Shown piece after piece: positions 16,759 through 26,336 of a stretch of DNA of 64,000 nucleotides. Source of the DNA: Streptomyces sp. WMMC940. Its GTDB lineage: Bacteria; Actinomycetota; Actinomycetes; Streptomycetales; Streptomycetaceae. The notes below the pieces were generated by a model. That model saw nothing but the letters and a program-made list of their open reading frames with translations, made no database searches and was not told the DNA's origin. The stretch spans positions 4,533,501 through 4,597,500 of the forward strand of contig NZ_JAPZBC010000001.1 of NCBI RefSeq assembly GCF_027460265.1, read 5' to 3'. Made by a program: the position numbers and the translations under genes. Each line of letters opens with the position of its first letter. Within the stretch, counting starts at the first letter, position 1.

Positions 16759-18101
16759 CGACGTACTGGCTGGAGCACGCCTGGCTCGGCACGCACGTCG
16801 AGCCGGGCGTGTCCCTGGACGTCGCGGACGGCCGGATCACGGCCGTACGCACCGGGGCGGAGACCCCGGAACCGGGGACCGAGGTGCTGCGCGGCCTGAC
16901 GGTCCCCGGACTCGCCAACGCCCACTCGCACGCCTTCCACCGAGCGCTGCGCGGCCTGGTGCAGGTCGGCTCCGGGACCTTCTGGACCTGGCGCGAGTTC
17001 ATGTACCAGGTCGCCTCCCGGCTCACCCCGGAGAACTACCACGCGCTGGCGCGCGCCGTGTACGCGGAGATGGCGCTGGCGGGGATCACGGTCGTCGGCG
17101 AGTTCCACTACGTGCACCACGCGCCCGGCGGCAAGCCGTACGCCGACCCCAACGCGATGGGCGAGGCGATGATCGCCGCCGCGGCGGACGCGGGCATCCG
17201 CATCACGCTGCTCGACACGGCGTACCTGTCCTCGGCCATCACCAACAAGCACGGCGGGGAGCCCCCGGACCAGCACCAGCTCCGCTTCTCCGACGGCACC
17301 GCCGAGGCGTGGGCCGAGCGGGTGTCCCTGCTCAAGGGCGGGGAGCTGGCCCGGATCGGCGCGGCGGTCCACTCCGTACGCGCGGTCCCCGCGGCGCAGC
17401 TGCCCGTGGTCGCCGCCTGGGCGGCGGAGCGCGGTGCGCCCCTGCACGTCCATCTCTCCGAGCAGACCGCCGAGAACGACGCCTGCCTGGAGGTGCACGG
17501 CTGCACGCCGGCGCGGCTGCTCGCCGACCACGGAGTGCTCGGCCGGCACACCACCGGAGTCCACAACACCCATCTCACGGGCGAGGACATCCGCCTCCTC
17601 GGCGACAGCGGGACCGGCACCTGTATGTGCCCCACCACCGAACGGGACCTCGCCGACGGCATCGGCCCCGCGAAGGCGCTCCAGCAGGCGGGCTCACCGC
17701 TGTCGCTCGGCAGCGACAGCCACGCGGTGATCGACATCCTGGAGGAGGCGCGCGCGATGGAGATGGACGAACGGCTGCGCACGCGCACCCGCGGCCACTG
17801 GACGGCCGCGTCCCTGCTGCGCGCCGCGACTGCGGACGGGCACGCGGCGCTCGGCTGGGACGACGCGGGACGTCTGGAGCCGGGAGCGCTCGCCGACTTC
17901 ACCACCGTCGCACTGGACTCGGTGCGCACGGCCGGCCCGCTGCCGCGGCTGGGCGCGGAGACCGCGGTCTTCGCGGCCACCTCGGCGGACGTCCGCCACA
18001 CGGTCGTGGCCGGGCGCCATGTCGTACGCGACGGGGTCCACACTCTGGTGCCGGACGTGCCGTCGGCCCTGTCGGAGGCGATCGGGGCGCTGCGCGGCTG
18101 A
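16749..18101 (+). CDS. hutF: Formimidoylglutamate deiminase
   Basis: 450 residues, amidohydrolase superfamily. It releases ammonia from N-formimino-L-glutamate to give N-formyl-L-glutamate. Metal-binding HSHAFHRAL is near residue 60; HVHLSEQ and later SDSHAVIDILEEAR complete the zinc site; the FWTWREFMY segment is characteristic of HutF. The GTG at 16749 is set by GGAGG 7 nt upstream and overlaps the preceding gene by 10 nt. Third gene of the hutU operon. Confidence 0.93.
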   Translation: MQVTTYWLEHAWLGTHVEPGVSLDVADGRITAVRTGAETPEPGTEVLRGLTVPGLANAHSHAFHRALRGLVQVGSGTFWTWREFMYQVASRLTPENYHALARAVYAEMALAGITVVGEFHYVHHAPGGKPYADPNAMGEAMIAAAADAGIRITLLDTAYLSSAITNKHGGEPPDQHQLRFSDGTAEAWAERVSLLKGGELARIGAAVHSVRAVPAAQLPVVAAWAAERGAPLHVHLSEQTAENDACLEVHGCTPARLLADHGVLGRHTTGVHNTHLTGEDIRLLGDSGTGTCMCPTTERDLADGIGPAKALQQAGSPLSLGSDSHAVIDILEEARAMEMDERLRTRTRGHWTAASLLRAATADGHAALGWDDAGRLEPGALADFTTVALDSVRTAGPLPRLGAETAVFAATSADVRHTVVAGRHVVRDGVHTLVPDVPSALSEAIGALRG

Positions 18102-18106
18102 GCGGC

Positions 18107-18751
18107 TCACCGGGCGCGGGCACCGGGCGTCGGAGCGGGCCGCGGGGCGGGCGCGGCGTCGTGTGCGAGTCGATGGCCATGGCGCGCGCTCCTCGTCTGT
18201 GCCCTGGGGCCCGAGTCATCACGTTCATCCAGGCGTCCTTCGTGGGGGCGGTGGGGCGGGGTGGGACTCCGCACGACCACCGCAGAGGCCGGGCTCCGGT
18301 GCGCGGAGGGCGTGGTCGCAGCGGTCGCAGTTCTGCAGCGGGTCGACGGACGGTCGCGCCGGGGGTCGTGGGCAGGGGCGCGGGCGTACGCCGGCTTCGC
18401 AACCGGTCCCGGACCGGACTCGGGGGGCGCATCGGCCGCCGCCTCACGGGCGCGCCTGGCGGTGGTGGCGGCCGGGTTGTTGTACGCGTACGTCACGGTG
18501 GTCCAGGTGCCGTCGGGGAGCCGTTCCCGGCGCCGTTCCAGGTAGCCGTGCCTCTCCAACTCGCGGAGGGCGGCGGCGAAGCGGTCCCGGCCCTCGGGGA
18601 ACCGCTCCGTCGGCGAGCGGATGTCCACCGGCGAGCCGGCGCGCAGCGACTGGATGTGGACGGCGAGTCCGATCGCCAGGCAGGACAGGCCCCGGTGCTG
18701 GGCGAGGTGGTTGCCCACGACCGTGAATCCGGACGTGTGTGCCTCGGTCAC
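18107..18751 (-). pseudogene. Decayed helix-turn-helix protein gene (frameshifted and shortened)
   Basis: The N-terminal part (GFTVVGNHLAQHRGLS, LAVHIQSL, RFAAALRELERHGYLERR) is the winged-HTH start of a Streptomyces protein type that normally runs to about 300 residues and ends with a small zinc-ribbon-like tail. Here, after about residue 100, the open frame becomes Pro/Arg/Thr-rich. A matching tail, PLQNCDRCDHALRAPEPGLC, is found in a different reverse frame (about 18275-18345). The middle has therefore been lost and the frame shifted. The call rests on comparison with remembered relatives. Confidence 0.6.
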
Positions 18752-18779
18752 CTTGCGGACGCCGCGGCGCGATCGGTGA

Positions 18780-18932
<153 letters not shown>

Positions 18933-19042
18933 CCCGCACACGGTGACCCCGGCCGGCTCCCTCGGGACCGGCGCGGGCGGGGATCGTCCGACGCGCGCAC
19001 GGAGAACGTGCCCGGGGCCCCTCGGGGCCGGCCGGGGCCGGT

Positions 19043-19117
19043 GAGAGGGGCCTGTGGAAGCATGGGACCCGTCACGGTGTGCCCCTCTCCGTAGGGGGAC
19101 GGAAGGCCACGGAGAGG
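19043..19117 (+). promoter_or_regulatory. hutI leader with two mutually exclusive hairpins over the ribosome site
   Basis: CCTCTCCGT (19084-19092) is a perfect complement of ACGGAGAGG (19109-19117), which contains the GGAGAGG ribosome site of hutI, so this hairpin would hide it. Upstream, GAGAGGGGC (19043-19051) is a perfect complement of GCCCCTCTC (19081-19089), which shares bases 19084-19089 with the first hairpin; only one can form. A 10-codon frame (ATG at 19062, TAG at 19092-19094; peptide MGPVTVCPSP) ends inside the competing arm. This looks like a translational switch, but the region is GC-rich and the small frame has only a weak ribosome site. Confidence 0.4.
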
Positions 19118-19121
19118 AACC

Positions 19122-20294
19122 ATGAGCAGCACTCTCATCACCCGCATCGGCACCCTCGTCACCAACGACCCCGCCCTCGGCGACGGCAGCCCGCTCGGTC
19201 TGATCGAGGACGCGGCCCTCGTCCTCGACGGCGGCACCGTCGCCTGGGCCGGCCGTGCCGCCGACGCCCCGGACGCCGACGAGCGCCACGACGCGGGCGG
19301 CCGCGCCGTGATCCCCGGGTTCGTGGACTCGCACTCGCATCTCGTGTTCGCCGGCGACCGCACCGCCGAGTTCAACGCCCGTATGTCCGGCCGCGCCTAC
19401 TCGGCGGGCGGGATCAGGACGACCGTCGCCGCGACCCGTGCCGCGAGCGACGAGGAACTCGAGGCGAACCTCACCCGCTACCTCGACGAGGCGCTGCGCC
19501 AGGGCACCACCACGTTCGAGACCAAGTCCGGGTACGGGCTCACCGTGGCCGACGAGGCCCGCGCCCTGCGCATCGCCGCGCGGCACACCGAGGAGGTGAC
19601 CTACCTCGGTGCCCACATCGTGTCACCCGACTACGCCGACGACCCCGCCGCATACGTCGCGCTCGTGACGGGCGAGATGCTCGATGCCTGTGCCCCGCAC
19701 GCCCGCTGGGTCGACGTGTTCTGCGAGAAGGGCGCGTTCGACGGGGACCAGGCCCGTGCGATCCTCACGGCGGGGACGGCCAGGGGACTCGTTCCGCGCG
19801 TGCACGCCAACCAGCTGACCTACGGACCCGGCGTCCAGCTCGCCGTCGAGCTGGAGGCGGCCTCCGCCGACCACTGCACACACCTCACCCAGGCGGACGT
19901 CGACGCCCTCGCGAGCGGAAACACGGTCGCGACCCTGCTCCCGGGTGCCGAGTTCTCCACCCGCGCCGAGTGGCCCGACGCCCGCCGGCTGCTCGACGCG
20001 GGGGTGACCGTCGCGTTGTCGACGGACTGCAACCCGGGCTCGTCGTTCACCTCCTCCGTGCCGTTCTGCATCGCCCTGGCGGTACGGGACATGGGGATGA
20101 CTCCGGACGAGGCCGTCTGGTCCGCCACGGCGGGCGGAGCCGCAGCACTGCGTCGTACCGACATCGGCCGCCTGGCGCCCGGCGCCCGCGCCGACCTCGC
20201 CGTCCTGGACGCCCCGAGCCATGTCCATCTGGCCTACCGCCCGGGGGTTCCGCTGGTGCGCGAGGTGTGGCGACGGGGGGCGCGAGCCATCTGA
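19122..20294 (+). CDS. hutI: Imidazolonepropionase
   Basis: 390 residues. It hydrolyses 4-imidazolone-5-propionate to N-formiminoglutamate, linking HutU to HutF. Metal ligands are in [35 protein letters not shown] and STDCNPGSS are the substrate and metal motifs of the family. The ATG follows GAGAGGAACC. It is on the same strand as the hutU operon but separated by about 1 kb of decayed sequence, so it now has its own leader. Confidence 0.96.
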   Translation: MSSTLITRIGTLVTNDPALGDGSPLGLIEDAALVLDGGTVAWAGRAADAPDADERHDAGGRAVIPGFVDSHSHLVFAGDRTAEFNARMSGRAYSAGGIRTTVAATRAASDEELEANLTRYLDEALRQGTTTFETKSGYGLTVADEARALRIAARHTEEVTYLGAHIVSPDYADDPAAYVALVTGEMLDACAPHARWVDVFCEKGAFDGDQARAILTAGTARGLVPRVHANQLTYGPGVQLAVELEAASADHCTHLTQADVDALASGNTVATLLPGAEFSTRAEWPDARRLLDAGVTVALSTDCNPGSSFTSSVPFCIALAVRDMGMTPDEAVWSATAGGAAALRRTDIGRLAPGARADLAVLDAPSHVHLAYRPGVPLVREVWRRGARAI

Positions 20295-20541
20295 GGTACC
20301 GGCGGGGCGCGAACGCCGCGGAAGGCGTCCGCCAGGAGCCGCGAGCTGTCCGGCGGAGGGTTTCGGCGCGTCGGTCCGGGGGCGGGCGACTCCACGATTC
20401 GCCCCATTGGCACCGCCTTCCACAGGACTTCACACCTCTTCCCGGGTTGGTCACAGCTTGACCCTCACTCCCTGTTGCGGGGCGTTTTCGGCCGGTACCG
20501 TCCTGTCCGGGAGAGCTCGAGGGGGAGACCGGGGGGTCGAG

Positions 20542-21627
20542 TTGAGCGGTGTGCGCATTCGTGTCGTCAGGCCCGGGGAGCTGGACGAGGGGGAGGCCGA
20601 GTCCTGGCGCGAACTGCGCGCCAAGTCCGGTGCGCCCGCAAGTCCGTTCATGGAGCCGGAGTTCACCCTGGCCGTCGCCGGTGTGCGACCGGCCGCCAGG
20701 GTCGCGGTCGTCGAGGACGACGGAGTACCGGCCGGCTTCTTCCCCTACGAGAAGGGCCCGTTCGGATACGGCCGGGCCATCGGGTTCGGTGTCTCCGACT
20801 GCCAGGGGGCCGTGCTGCGGCCCGGACTGGTCCTCTCCGCGCGCGAGTTGCTGCGGGCCTGCTCGCTCTCCGTGTGGGAGTTCGACAACCTGGAGGCGGG
20901 ACAGGGCCTCTTCGAGCCGGGCGGAGCCGAGGAGTTCGCCTCGCCGGTGATCGACGTGGGCGAGGGGTACGCCGCGTACGAGGAGCGGCTGCGCGAGCAG
21001 TCGCCGAAGTTCCTCAGGACCACCACGGCCAAGGAACGCAGGCTGGGCCGGCAGGCGGGCGAGGTGCGGTTCGTCTTCGACGAGCGCGACCCCTCGGCGC
21101 TGCGCACGCTCATGGCCTGGAAGTCCGCCCAGTACCGGAGGACCGGCCGCCGGGACCGCTTCGCCCGGGAGTGGATCAGCACGCTCGTGCGGCGGCTCCA
21201 CGACACACGGACGCCGGGCTGCTCGGGCGTGCTGTCCGTGCTGTACGCGGCGGATCGCCCGGTCGCCGCGCACTTCGGGCTGCGCTCGCGCACGGTGCTG
21301 TCCTGCTGGTTCCCGGCCTACGACACCGCGTACGCGAAGTACTCGCCCGGGCTGATCCTGCATCTGCGGATGGCCGAGGCCGCGGCGGGCGCCGGCATCG
21401 GGATGCTCGACCTCGGCCGCGGCGCCGCCGAGTACAAGGATGCGCTCAAGACCGGTGAACTCCGGGTCCGCGAGGGCTCGTCCGTCCGGCCGGGGCCGGC
21501 GGCCGCGCTCCACCGGTTGAGTCGCGAGCCGGGGCGGCGCGCCCACAGCTTCGTCCGCGGCCGGCCGCGTCTCGCCGGGTACGCGCAGCGGACCCTCAGC
21601 CGGATCGGCCGGCTGAGGGGTGCCTGA
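20542..21627 (+). CDS. GNAT/CelD-like (BioF2-type) acyltransferase
   Basis: 361 residues. A two-lobed GNAT fold is suggested: the N-terminal lobe with WRELRAKSGAPASPFMEPEF and VVEDDGVPAGFFPY, and the C-terminal lobe with LRTTTAKERRLGRQ, AWKSAQYRRTG, VLYAADRPVAAHFGL and the ending LDLGRGAAEYKDALKTGE. Relatives (CelD/BcsL/FemAB-like) transfer acyl or aminoacyl groups in polysaccharide or wall synthesis. The TTG at 20542 has a G-rich run 5 nt upstream; GTG at 20551 is an alternative. First gene of the forward polysaccharide operon. Confidence 0.82.
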   Translation: MSGVRIRVVRPGELDEGEAESWRELRAKSGAPASPFMEPEFTLAVAGVRPAARVAVVEDDGVPAGFFPYEKGPFGYGRAIGFGVSDCQGAVLRPGLVLSARELLRACSLSVWEFDNLEAGQGLFEPGGAEEFASPVIDVGEGYAAYEERLREQSPKFLRTTTAKERRLGRQAGEVRFVFDERDPSALRTLMAWKSAQYRRTGRRDRFAREWISTLVRRLHDTRTPGCSGVLSVLYAADRPVAAHFGLRSRTVLSCWFPAYDTAYAKYSPGLILHLRMAEAAAGAGIGMLDLGRGAAEYKDALKTGELRVREGSSVRPGPAAALHRLSREPGRRAHSFVRGRPRLAGYAQRTLSRIGRLRGA

Positions 21628-21850
21628 CCGGCCGACCGGCGCACCGGTCGTCGCACGTGTTCGCGCACCGGTCGCGTACCGGTCGCGCGGTTCACCGGAC
21701 CGCGCCGGGACGGGGACGACGAACGCCGGGCGCGTACGGGGCGACCGGACCGGACCGGGACGGGGCCGCACCGGTCGACCGGACCGGAGGGACCGGAACG
21801 GGGCCGACCGCACAAGGGCAATGCCGACGACACCACTCGGGGAGACCTGC

Positions 21851-23254
21851 ATGCCGAACGTCCCTCCCGTCCCGCCGCGACCACGCGCCATGCAGGTCGC
21901 CGAGCTGGACCTCGAAACCCTCGATCCGCCGTCGTCCGCGGAACCGCACGCGGCCCGGCGCGCCACCGCCCACGGCGTGCTCGCCCTTCGTCCCGGGCCT
22001 GGCGGGGCCCCCGTGGGGCCGGGGGAGGTGTTCGTGCTGGTACGGCGCCGGGGCCGTCCCGTCGGCACCCTCATCGCGACCGTGCCGGACGGGGCCGACC
22101 CGGCGGAGGTCCTGGCCGCGGTGGCCCGTGACCGACTGGCGCCGGGCGCCGCGGGCCGCCCGGCGCGCGGAGCCGTCACCCGCCGTCGCGCCGCACCGCA
22201 CCCTGCCGCGCCCTCGGCTCCCGCCGCTCCGGGAGGGGACGCGCCCCGGGCCGCTCCGCCCCGGACCAGCGTCGTCGTCGCCACCCGTGAGCGCCCCGGA
22301 CCGCTCGCCCGCGCCCTGGACTCCCTGCTCGCCCAGGACCATCCGGACTTCGAGATCGTCGTCGTCGACAACGCACCGCTGACCGGCGCCACCCGGGAGC
22401 TGATCGAGCGCAAGTACGGCGAGCGGGTGCGGTACGTGCACGAGCCCGTGCCGGGTCTCGCCGTCGCCCACAACCGCGGTGTCGCCGCCGCCGACGGCAT
22501 CGTGCTCGCCTTCACCGACGACGACGTCGTCGCCGATCCGCACTGGCTGACCGCGCTCACGGCGCCGTTCGCCGAGGACCCCCGCATCGGCTGTGTCACG
22601 GGGCTGATCCTCCCCGCGCGACTCGGCACACCCGCCCAGATCCTGCTGGAGAGCCACGGCGGCTTCGCCAAGGGCTTCGCTCCCCGCACGTACGACCCGG
22701 CGCGGCCGCCCGTCGACGATCCGCTGTTCCCCTTCACCGCGGGCCGTTTCGGCTCCGGCGCCAACATGGCCTTCCGTGCCCGGGCGCTGAGGGGGGCCGG
22801 CGGTTTCGACCCCGCGACCGGAACCGGGACCGCGGCCCGCGGTGGCGACGACCTCTACGCGTTCGTACGAATCCTCGCTGACGGTCACCGGCTGCGGTAC
22901 ACGCCCGACGCGCTGGTCTGGCACCACCACCGGGAGACCGAGCGCGACCTGCGGAACCAGGCGTTCGGCTACGGCGCCGGTCTCACCGCGTACCTCACCG
23001 CGCTCGTCGCCCGCCGGCCCGGTCTGCTGCCTGCGCTGCTCGCCCGGCTGCCCCGCGGCCTCGCCCACGCCCGGGCGACGACCGCGCACCGCGACGGCGC
23101 CGTGGGTGTGCCCGGGGAGCACGGGGCCGCGAGCCACCCCTGGCCGCGCAGCCTTTCCCGGCTGGAGCGGCGCGGGATGCTCGCGGGGCCCCTCGGATAC
23201 GTCAGGGCCCGTCGCCGGGTCCGCGGCCTGCCACTCCCCTGGGAGGAGAGATGA
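21851..23254 (+). CDS. Family-2 glycosyltransferase with N-terminal extra domain
   Basis: 467 residues. The GT-A domain starts near residue 140 (TSVVVATRERPGPLARALD), with the metal-binding FTDDDVVADPHW and the acceptor-side RGGDDLYAFVRILADGH. Preceding it is a ~100-residue region (VFVLVRRRGRPVGTLIATV) and a Pro/Ala-rich linker not usual for simple GT2 enzymes. It probably adds a sugar to an extracellular polysaccharide at the inner face of the membrane. The ATG has GGGGAG 6 nt upstream. The upstream 220 bp are low-complexity with repeated ACCGGTCG. Its stop overlaps the deacetylase start (ATGA). Confidence 0.88.
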   Translation: MPNVPPVPPRPRAMQVAELDLETLDPPSSAEPHAARRATAHGVLALRPGPGGAPVGPGEVFVLVRRRGRPVGTLIATVPDGADPAEVLAAVARDRLAPGAAGRPARGAVTRRRAAPHPAAPSAPAAPGGDAPRAAPPRTSVVVATRERPGPLARALDSLLAQDHPDFEIVVVDNAPLTGATRELIERKYGERVRYVHEPVPGLAVAHNRGVAAADGIVLAFTDDDVVADPHWLTALTAPFAEDPRIGCVTGLILPARLGTPAQILLESHGGFAKGFAPRTYDPARPPVDDPLFPFTAGRFGSGANMAFRARALRGAGGFDPATGTGTAARGGDDLYAFVRILADGHRLRYTPDALVWHHHRETERDLRNQAFGYGAGLTAYLTALVARRPGLLPALLARLPRGLAHARATTAHRDGAVGVPGEHGAASHPWPRSLSRLERRGMLAGPLGYVRARRRVRGLPLPWEER

Positions 23255-24321
23255 CCCCATCACGTGCACCACAGGAGCCCTGCATGCCATATGAACCTCG
23301 TGTGCCTCACGGACCCCACGAACCCAAAGGACCCCACGAACCCAAAGGACCCCACGGACCTCGCGCCACCTCAGAACCCCCAGAACCCCGGGAACCCCGA
23401 GATCCCCCGGAACCCCGGGAACCCCGAGATCCCCCGGAACCCCGGGAACCCCGAGAGCGCCCGGAACCCCGGGAACCCCGAGAGCGCCCGGAACCCCGGG
23501 CGACCCGAGCACGGACAGAGGGCCGAACAGCCCGTATTCCCGTCCTGCTCTACCACGCCGTCATGGACGACCCGCCGGACTGGATCGCCGAGTTCACCGT
23601 CAGCCCCGCCCAGTTCGCCGCGCAGCTCGACGCCGTCGTCGCCAGCGGCCGCACGCCGATCCTGATCAGCGCCCTCTCGGACCACCTCGCCGGACGCGGT
23701 GCCCCCCTGCCGCCCCGACCCGTCGTCCTCACCTTCGACGACGGCTTCGCAGATCTCCCCGGACCCACCGCCGAGGCCCTCGCCGACCGCGGACTGCCGG
23801 CGACCGCGTATCTCACCACCGGCGCCATCACCCCCGGGCTCCGCAGTCTGCTGCCGCCCGCCCCGATGATGACGCTGGCCCAGGCTCCGCTGCTGGAGCG
23901 GTACGGCATGGAGGTCGGCGGCCACACCGTCACCCACGCGCAGCTCGACACGCTCGGGGCCCGGCGGCTGCGGTACGAACTGCGCCATTCCAAGGCCGTC
24001 CTGGAGGACGCGCTCGGCCACGAGGTGCGCCATCTCGCCTATCCGCACGGCTACAACAGCCGGGCCGTGCGCCGGGCCGTCCGGGCGGCCGGGTACGAGT
24101 CCGCCGTCGCCGTACGCCACGCGCTCAGCTCGGAGACCGACGAGGCGTACCGGATCGCCCGGCTCATCGTGCGCCGCGGCCACGGTGTCGCCGACGTCGA
24201 GGCGTGGATGGACGGCACGGGCGCGCGGGCCGCCCCGTACCCGGACTCGCTGCCCACCGTGGGCTGGCGTCTCTACCGACGGGCACGGGCGGCGGTGAAG
24301 GGCCCGGAATTCGCGGGCTGA
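23251..24321 (+). CDS. Polysaccharide deacetylase with Pro/Glu/Arg repeat at N-terminus
   Basis: 356 residues. The NodB domain spans about 95-320: LLYHAVM, the catalytic/metal TFDDGFADL, HTVTHAQL metal site and YPHGYNS. It removes acetyl groups from a surface polysaccharide. Residues 44-80 are a 9-residue tandem repeat (PEPREPRDP or PEPREPRER), preceded by GPHEPK repeats; there is no clear signal peptide, so export is uncertain. The ATG at 23251 overlaps the previous stop (ATGA); an inner ATG at 23284 with AGGAG 6 nt upstream is a serious alternative. Confidence 0.87.
   Translation: MTPSRAPQEPCMPYEPRVPHGPHEPKGPHEPKGPHGPRATSEPPEPREPRDPPEPREPRDPPEPREPRERPEPREPRERPEPRATRARTEGRTARIPVLLYHAVMDDPPDWIAEFTVSPAQFAAQLDAVVASGRTPILISALSDHLAGRGAPLPPRPVVLTFDDGFADLPGPTAEALADRGLPATAYLTTGAITPGLRSLLPPAPMMTLAQAPLLERYGMEVGGHTVTHAQLDTLGARRLRYELRHSKAVLEDALGHEVRHLAYPHGYNSRAVRRAVRAAGYESAVAVRHALSSETDEAYRIARLIVRRGHGVADVEAWMDGTGARAAPYPDSLPTVGWRLYRRARAAVKGPEFAG
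23311..23499 (+). repeat. In-gene tandem repeats (18-nt and 27-nt units)
   Basis: An 18-nt unit GGACCCCACGAACCCAAA is repeated about 2.5 times (23311-23363). A 27-nt unit beginning CCGGAACCCCGGGAACCCCG occurs four times (23380-23406, 23407-23433, 23434-23460, 23461-23487), plus a partial copy to 23499. All copies keep the reading frame and encode the repeat at the deacetylase N-terminus. Confidence 0.85.
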
Positions 24322-24365
24322 CGGGTGAAGATGGTCGAGAGCCGCGCAAATCAGAATCAGGTTCC

Positions 24366-24371
24366 TATACT
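24366..24371 (+). promoter_or_regulatory. Likely -10 element TATACT before membrane protein gene
   Basis: TATACT in a short AT-rich patch, 58 nt upstream of the GTG at 24429 in the 107-bp gap of the polysaccharide operon. No clear -35. It suggests an internal promoter. Confidence 0.4.
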
Positions 24372-24428
24372 TCGCTGAAGGGGCAGTGGCGTGACAGCCG
24401 TGCCCACATCCGTGGGGGGAGTCGCACG

Positions 24429-26330
24429 GTGCAGCAGCAACGCGTGCCCACACCGGTCACCGGGAGCAGCGCGCTGCCGCCCGTGGCCCGGTCCGAGGAC
24501 CACCGGCAACCCGCCGGGCACGGCGCCCCGCCGCGGAGCGGGCCGCCCCTCCCCGACCCCGCCTGGCTCCCGCTCCTCCTCGGCCTCGGTCTGTGGGTGT
24601 ACGCGCTGCCGCGCATCGGCTTCCGCACGATGGGGGAGTACGGGCTCCTCGACCGGCTGCCGGCCGTGTTCCTCGCCGCGCTGCTGGTGCTCACCGGCGG
24701 TTTCCTGCTCGCGCTGCGACGCGCGGGCACCGCGCCCTGGTGGCCGGCCGCGCACTGCGTGGCGATGCTGTTCGCGCTCAAGGCCCCACCCGCGGTCCTG
24801 TACGACTCGGTGCGCTACCCGTGGGCCTCCAAGCACGACGCCGTCGTCAACACCCTCCTGGCCAACGGCGAACTGCGGCCCCATGCCGCGCTGTCGGGGA
24901 ACATGTCGGCCTACGACCAGTGGCCCGGCTTCTTCGGACTCAACGCCGCCCTGGTGCGCGCCTTCGGCGTCGAGAGCGCCGCCGCGTACCTCAACTGGGC
25001 CCCGGTGGTGCTGGGGCTGCTGCTCATCCCCGTGCTGGTCCTGATGTACCGGACCTTCACCGAGGACTGGCGTCTGGTGTGGACCGGAGTCTGGATCTTC
25101 CAGCTCGCCAACTGGGTCGGCCAGGACTACCTCGCCCCGCAGGGCTTCGCGTACCTCCTGCATCTGACCGTACTGGCCGTGGTGCTGCGCCACTTCGTGC
25201 TGCCGGGGTCGGCCGGGAGGCTGCGCGACCGCACCTTCCTCGACCCGGCCGCGGCCGCCGTGCCGCCGCCGACCGGCAGGCGGCAGCGGGCCGTCTGCGT
25301 GCTGGTCCTCGCGCCCCTGATCGCCGCGATCAACGCCTCGCACCAGCTCACCCCGGTGATGCTGTGCGTATCGCTGTTCGCCCTGCTCTTCACCCGCCGC
25401 TACCGCAACTACGGGCTCCTCGCCGTCGCCGGAGCCCTGATGCTGGCCTGGGACCTGACGATGGGACGGCCGCTGTTCATCGAGACGCTCGGCACCCTGC
25501 GCGAGTCCCTGGGCGAACTGACCCGCAACTCCCGTGCGGGGTACGCCGGACAGCTCACCGGACCGGGACCCGAGCTCGCCGGCCGGGCCAACGTCCTGAT
25601 GGTGCTCGCGATCGCCGCGCTCGCCGCCGCCGCCGTGTTCACGCGCCGCAGGCTGACCCGGAGCGCCCTTCCGCTGCTGCTCGTGTCGGCGGCGCCGCTC
25701 CCGCTGTTCGCCGTCAACGACTACGGCGGCGAAATGCTCTTCCGCGTCTATCTGTTCGGGCTGCCCGGCGCCGCGTTCTTCGCCGCCGCGGCCCTCGTGC
25801 CGGCCGCCGGCGTGTCCCGGGACGCCTCGGCGCGCGCCAGGACCGTCCGCCGGCGCGTGGCCCGCGTCGCGCTGCCCGTGTCGCTGGTGGCGCTCGCCGC
25901 CGGATTCCTGCCGTCGTACTACGGCAAGGAGCGGATGAACTACACCCCGCCCGCCGAGACGGCACTGGTCACGAGGGCCGTCGACCGGGCGCCCGAAGGG
26001 AGCCTCCTCCTCGCCGCCACCGGGTCCTTCCCGATGGCGCTGCACCGCTACGACCGGCTGGAGCACTGGTTCTTCGCCGAGCAGGAGCTCCCCGCGAACG
26101 AGCGGATGCTCGCCGACCCGGCCCGCTATCTGGCCGACGGCATCCCTCCCGGGACGCGGGCGTACGTCGTCCTCACACGCACCCAGGACATCTACACCGC
26201 GGGCGAGGGGCTGCTGCCTCCCGGCGGCTTCGCGACGCTGCGCGGCAAGCTGGCCGCGTCCCCGCTCTTCACCGTCGTCGAGGAACACCCCTACGGCGTC
26301 GTACTCGAATACCGATCACCAGCGAGGTGA
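24429..26330 (+). CDS. Large polytopic membrane protein of polysaccharide locus (GT-C/polymerase-like)
   Basis: 633 residues with about a dozen hydrophobic helices between residues 40 and 500 and a soluble C-terminal part. Motifs seen: RYPWASKHDAVVNTLLANGE and DQWPGFFGLNAALVRAFG in an early extracellular loop, NASHQLTPVMLCVSLFALLF, and a late LEHWFFAEQELPANERML region. The layout (acidic/His-containing first loops, many helices) is like GT-C sugar transferases or O-antigen polymerase-type proteins; this is inferred from topology, not a catalytic motif. The GTG at 24429 has GGGGAG 7 nt upstream. It overlaps neither neighbour, and the next gene starts 6 nt later. Confidence 0.8.
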   Translation: MQQQRVPTPVTGSSALPPVARSEDHRQPAGHGAPPRSGPPLPDPAWLPLLLGLGLWVYALPRIGFRTMGEYGLLDRLPAVFLAALLVLTGGFLLALRRAGTAPWWPAAHCVAMLFALKAPPAVLYDSVRYPWASKHDAVVNTLLANGELRPHAALSGNMSAYDQWPGFFGLNAALVRAFGVESAAAYLNWAPVVLGLLLIPVLVLMYRTFTEDWRLVWTGVWIFQLANWVGQDYLAPQGFAYLLHLTVLAVVLRHFVLPGSAGRLRDRTFLDPAAAAVPPPTGRRQRAVCVLVLAPLIAAINASHQLTPVMLCVSLFALLFTRRYRNYGLLAVAGALMLAWDLTMGRPLFIETLGTLRESLGELTRNSRAGYAGQLTGPGPELAGRANVLMVLAIAALAAAAVFTRRRLTRSALPLLLVSAAPLPLFAVNDYGGEMLFRVYLFGLPGAAFFAAAALVPAAGVSRDASARARTVRRRVARVALPVSLVALAAGFLPSYYGKERMNYTPPAETALVTRAVDRAPEGSLLLAATGSFPMALHRYDRLEHWFFAEQELPANERMLADPARYLADGIPPGTRAYVVLTRTQDIYTAGEGLLPPGGFATLRGKLAASPLFTVVEEHPYGVVLEYRSPAR

Positions 26331-26336
26331 GTCCCG

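Noticed and set aside
20047..22767. 906-residue reverse open frame across hutI, the GNAT-like gene and the glycosyltransferase
   Set aside because: Low-complexity Arg/Gly/Pro translation opposite three well-supported genes.
23380..23499. CRISPR-like regular repeat
   Set aside because: Units are contiguous without spacers and keep a reading frame; they are protein-coding tandem repeats.
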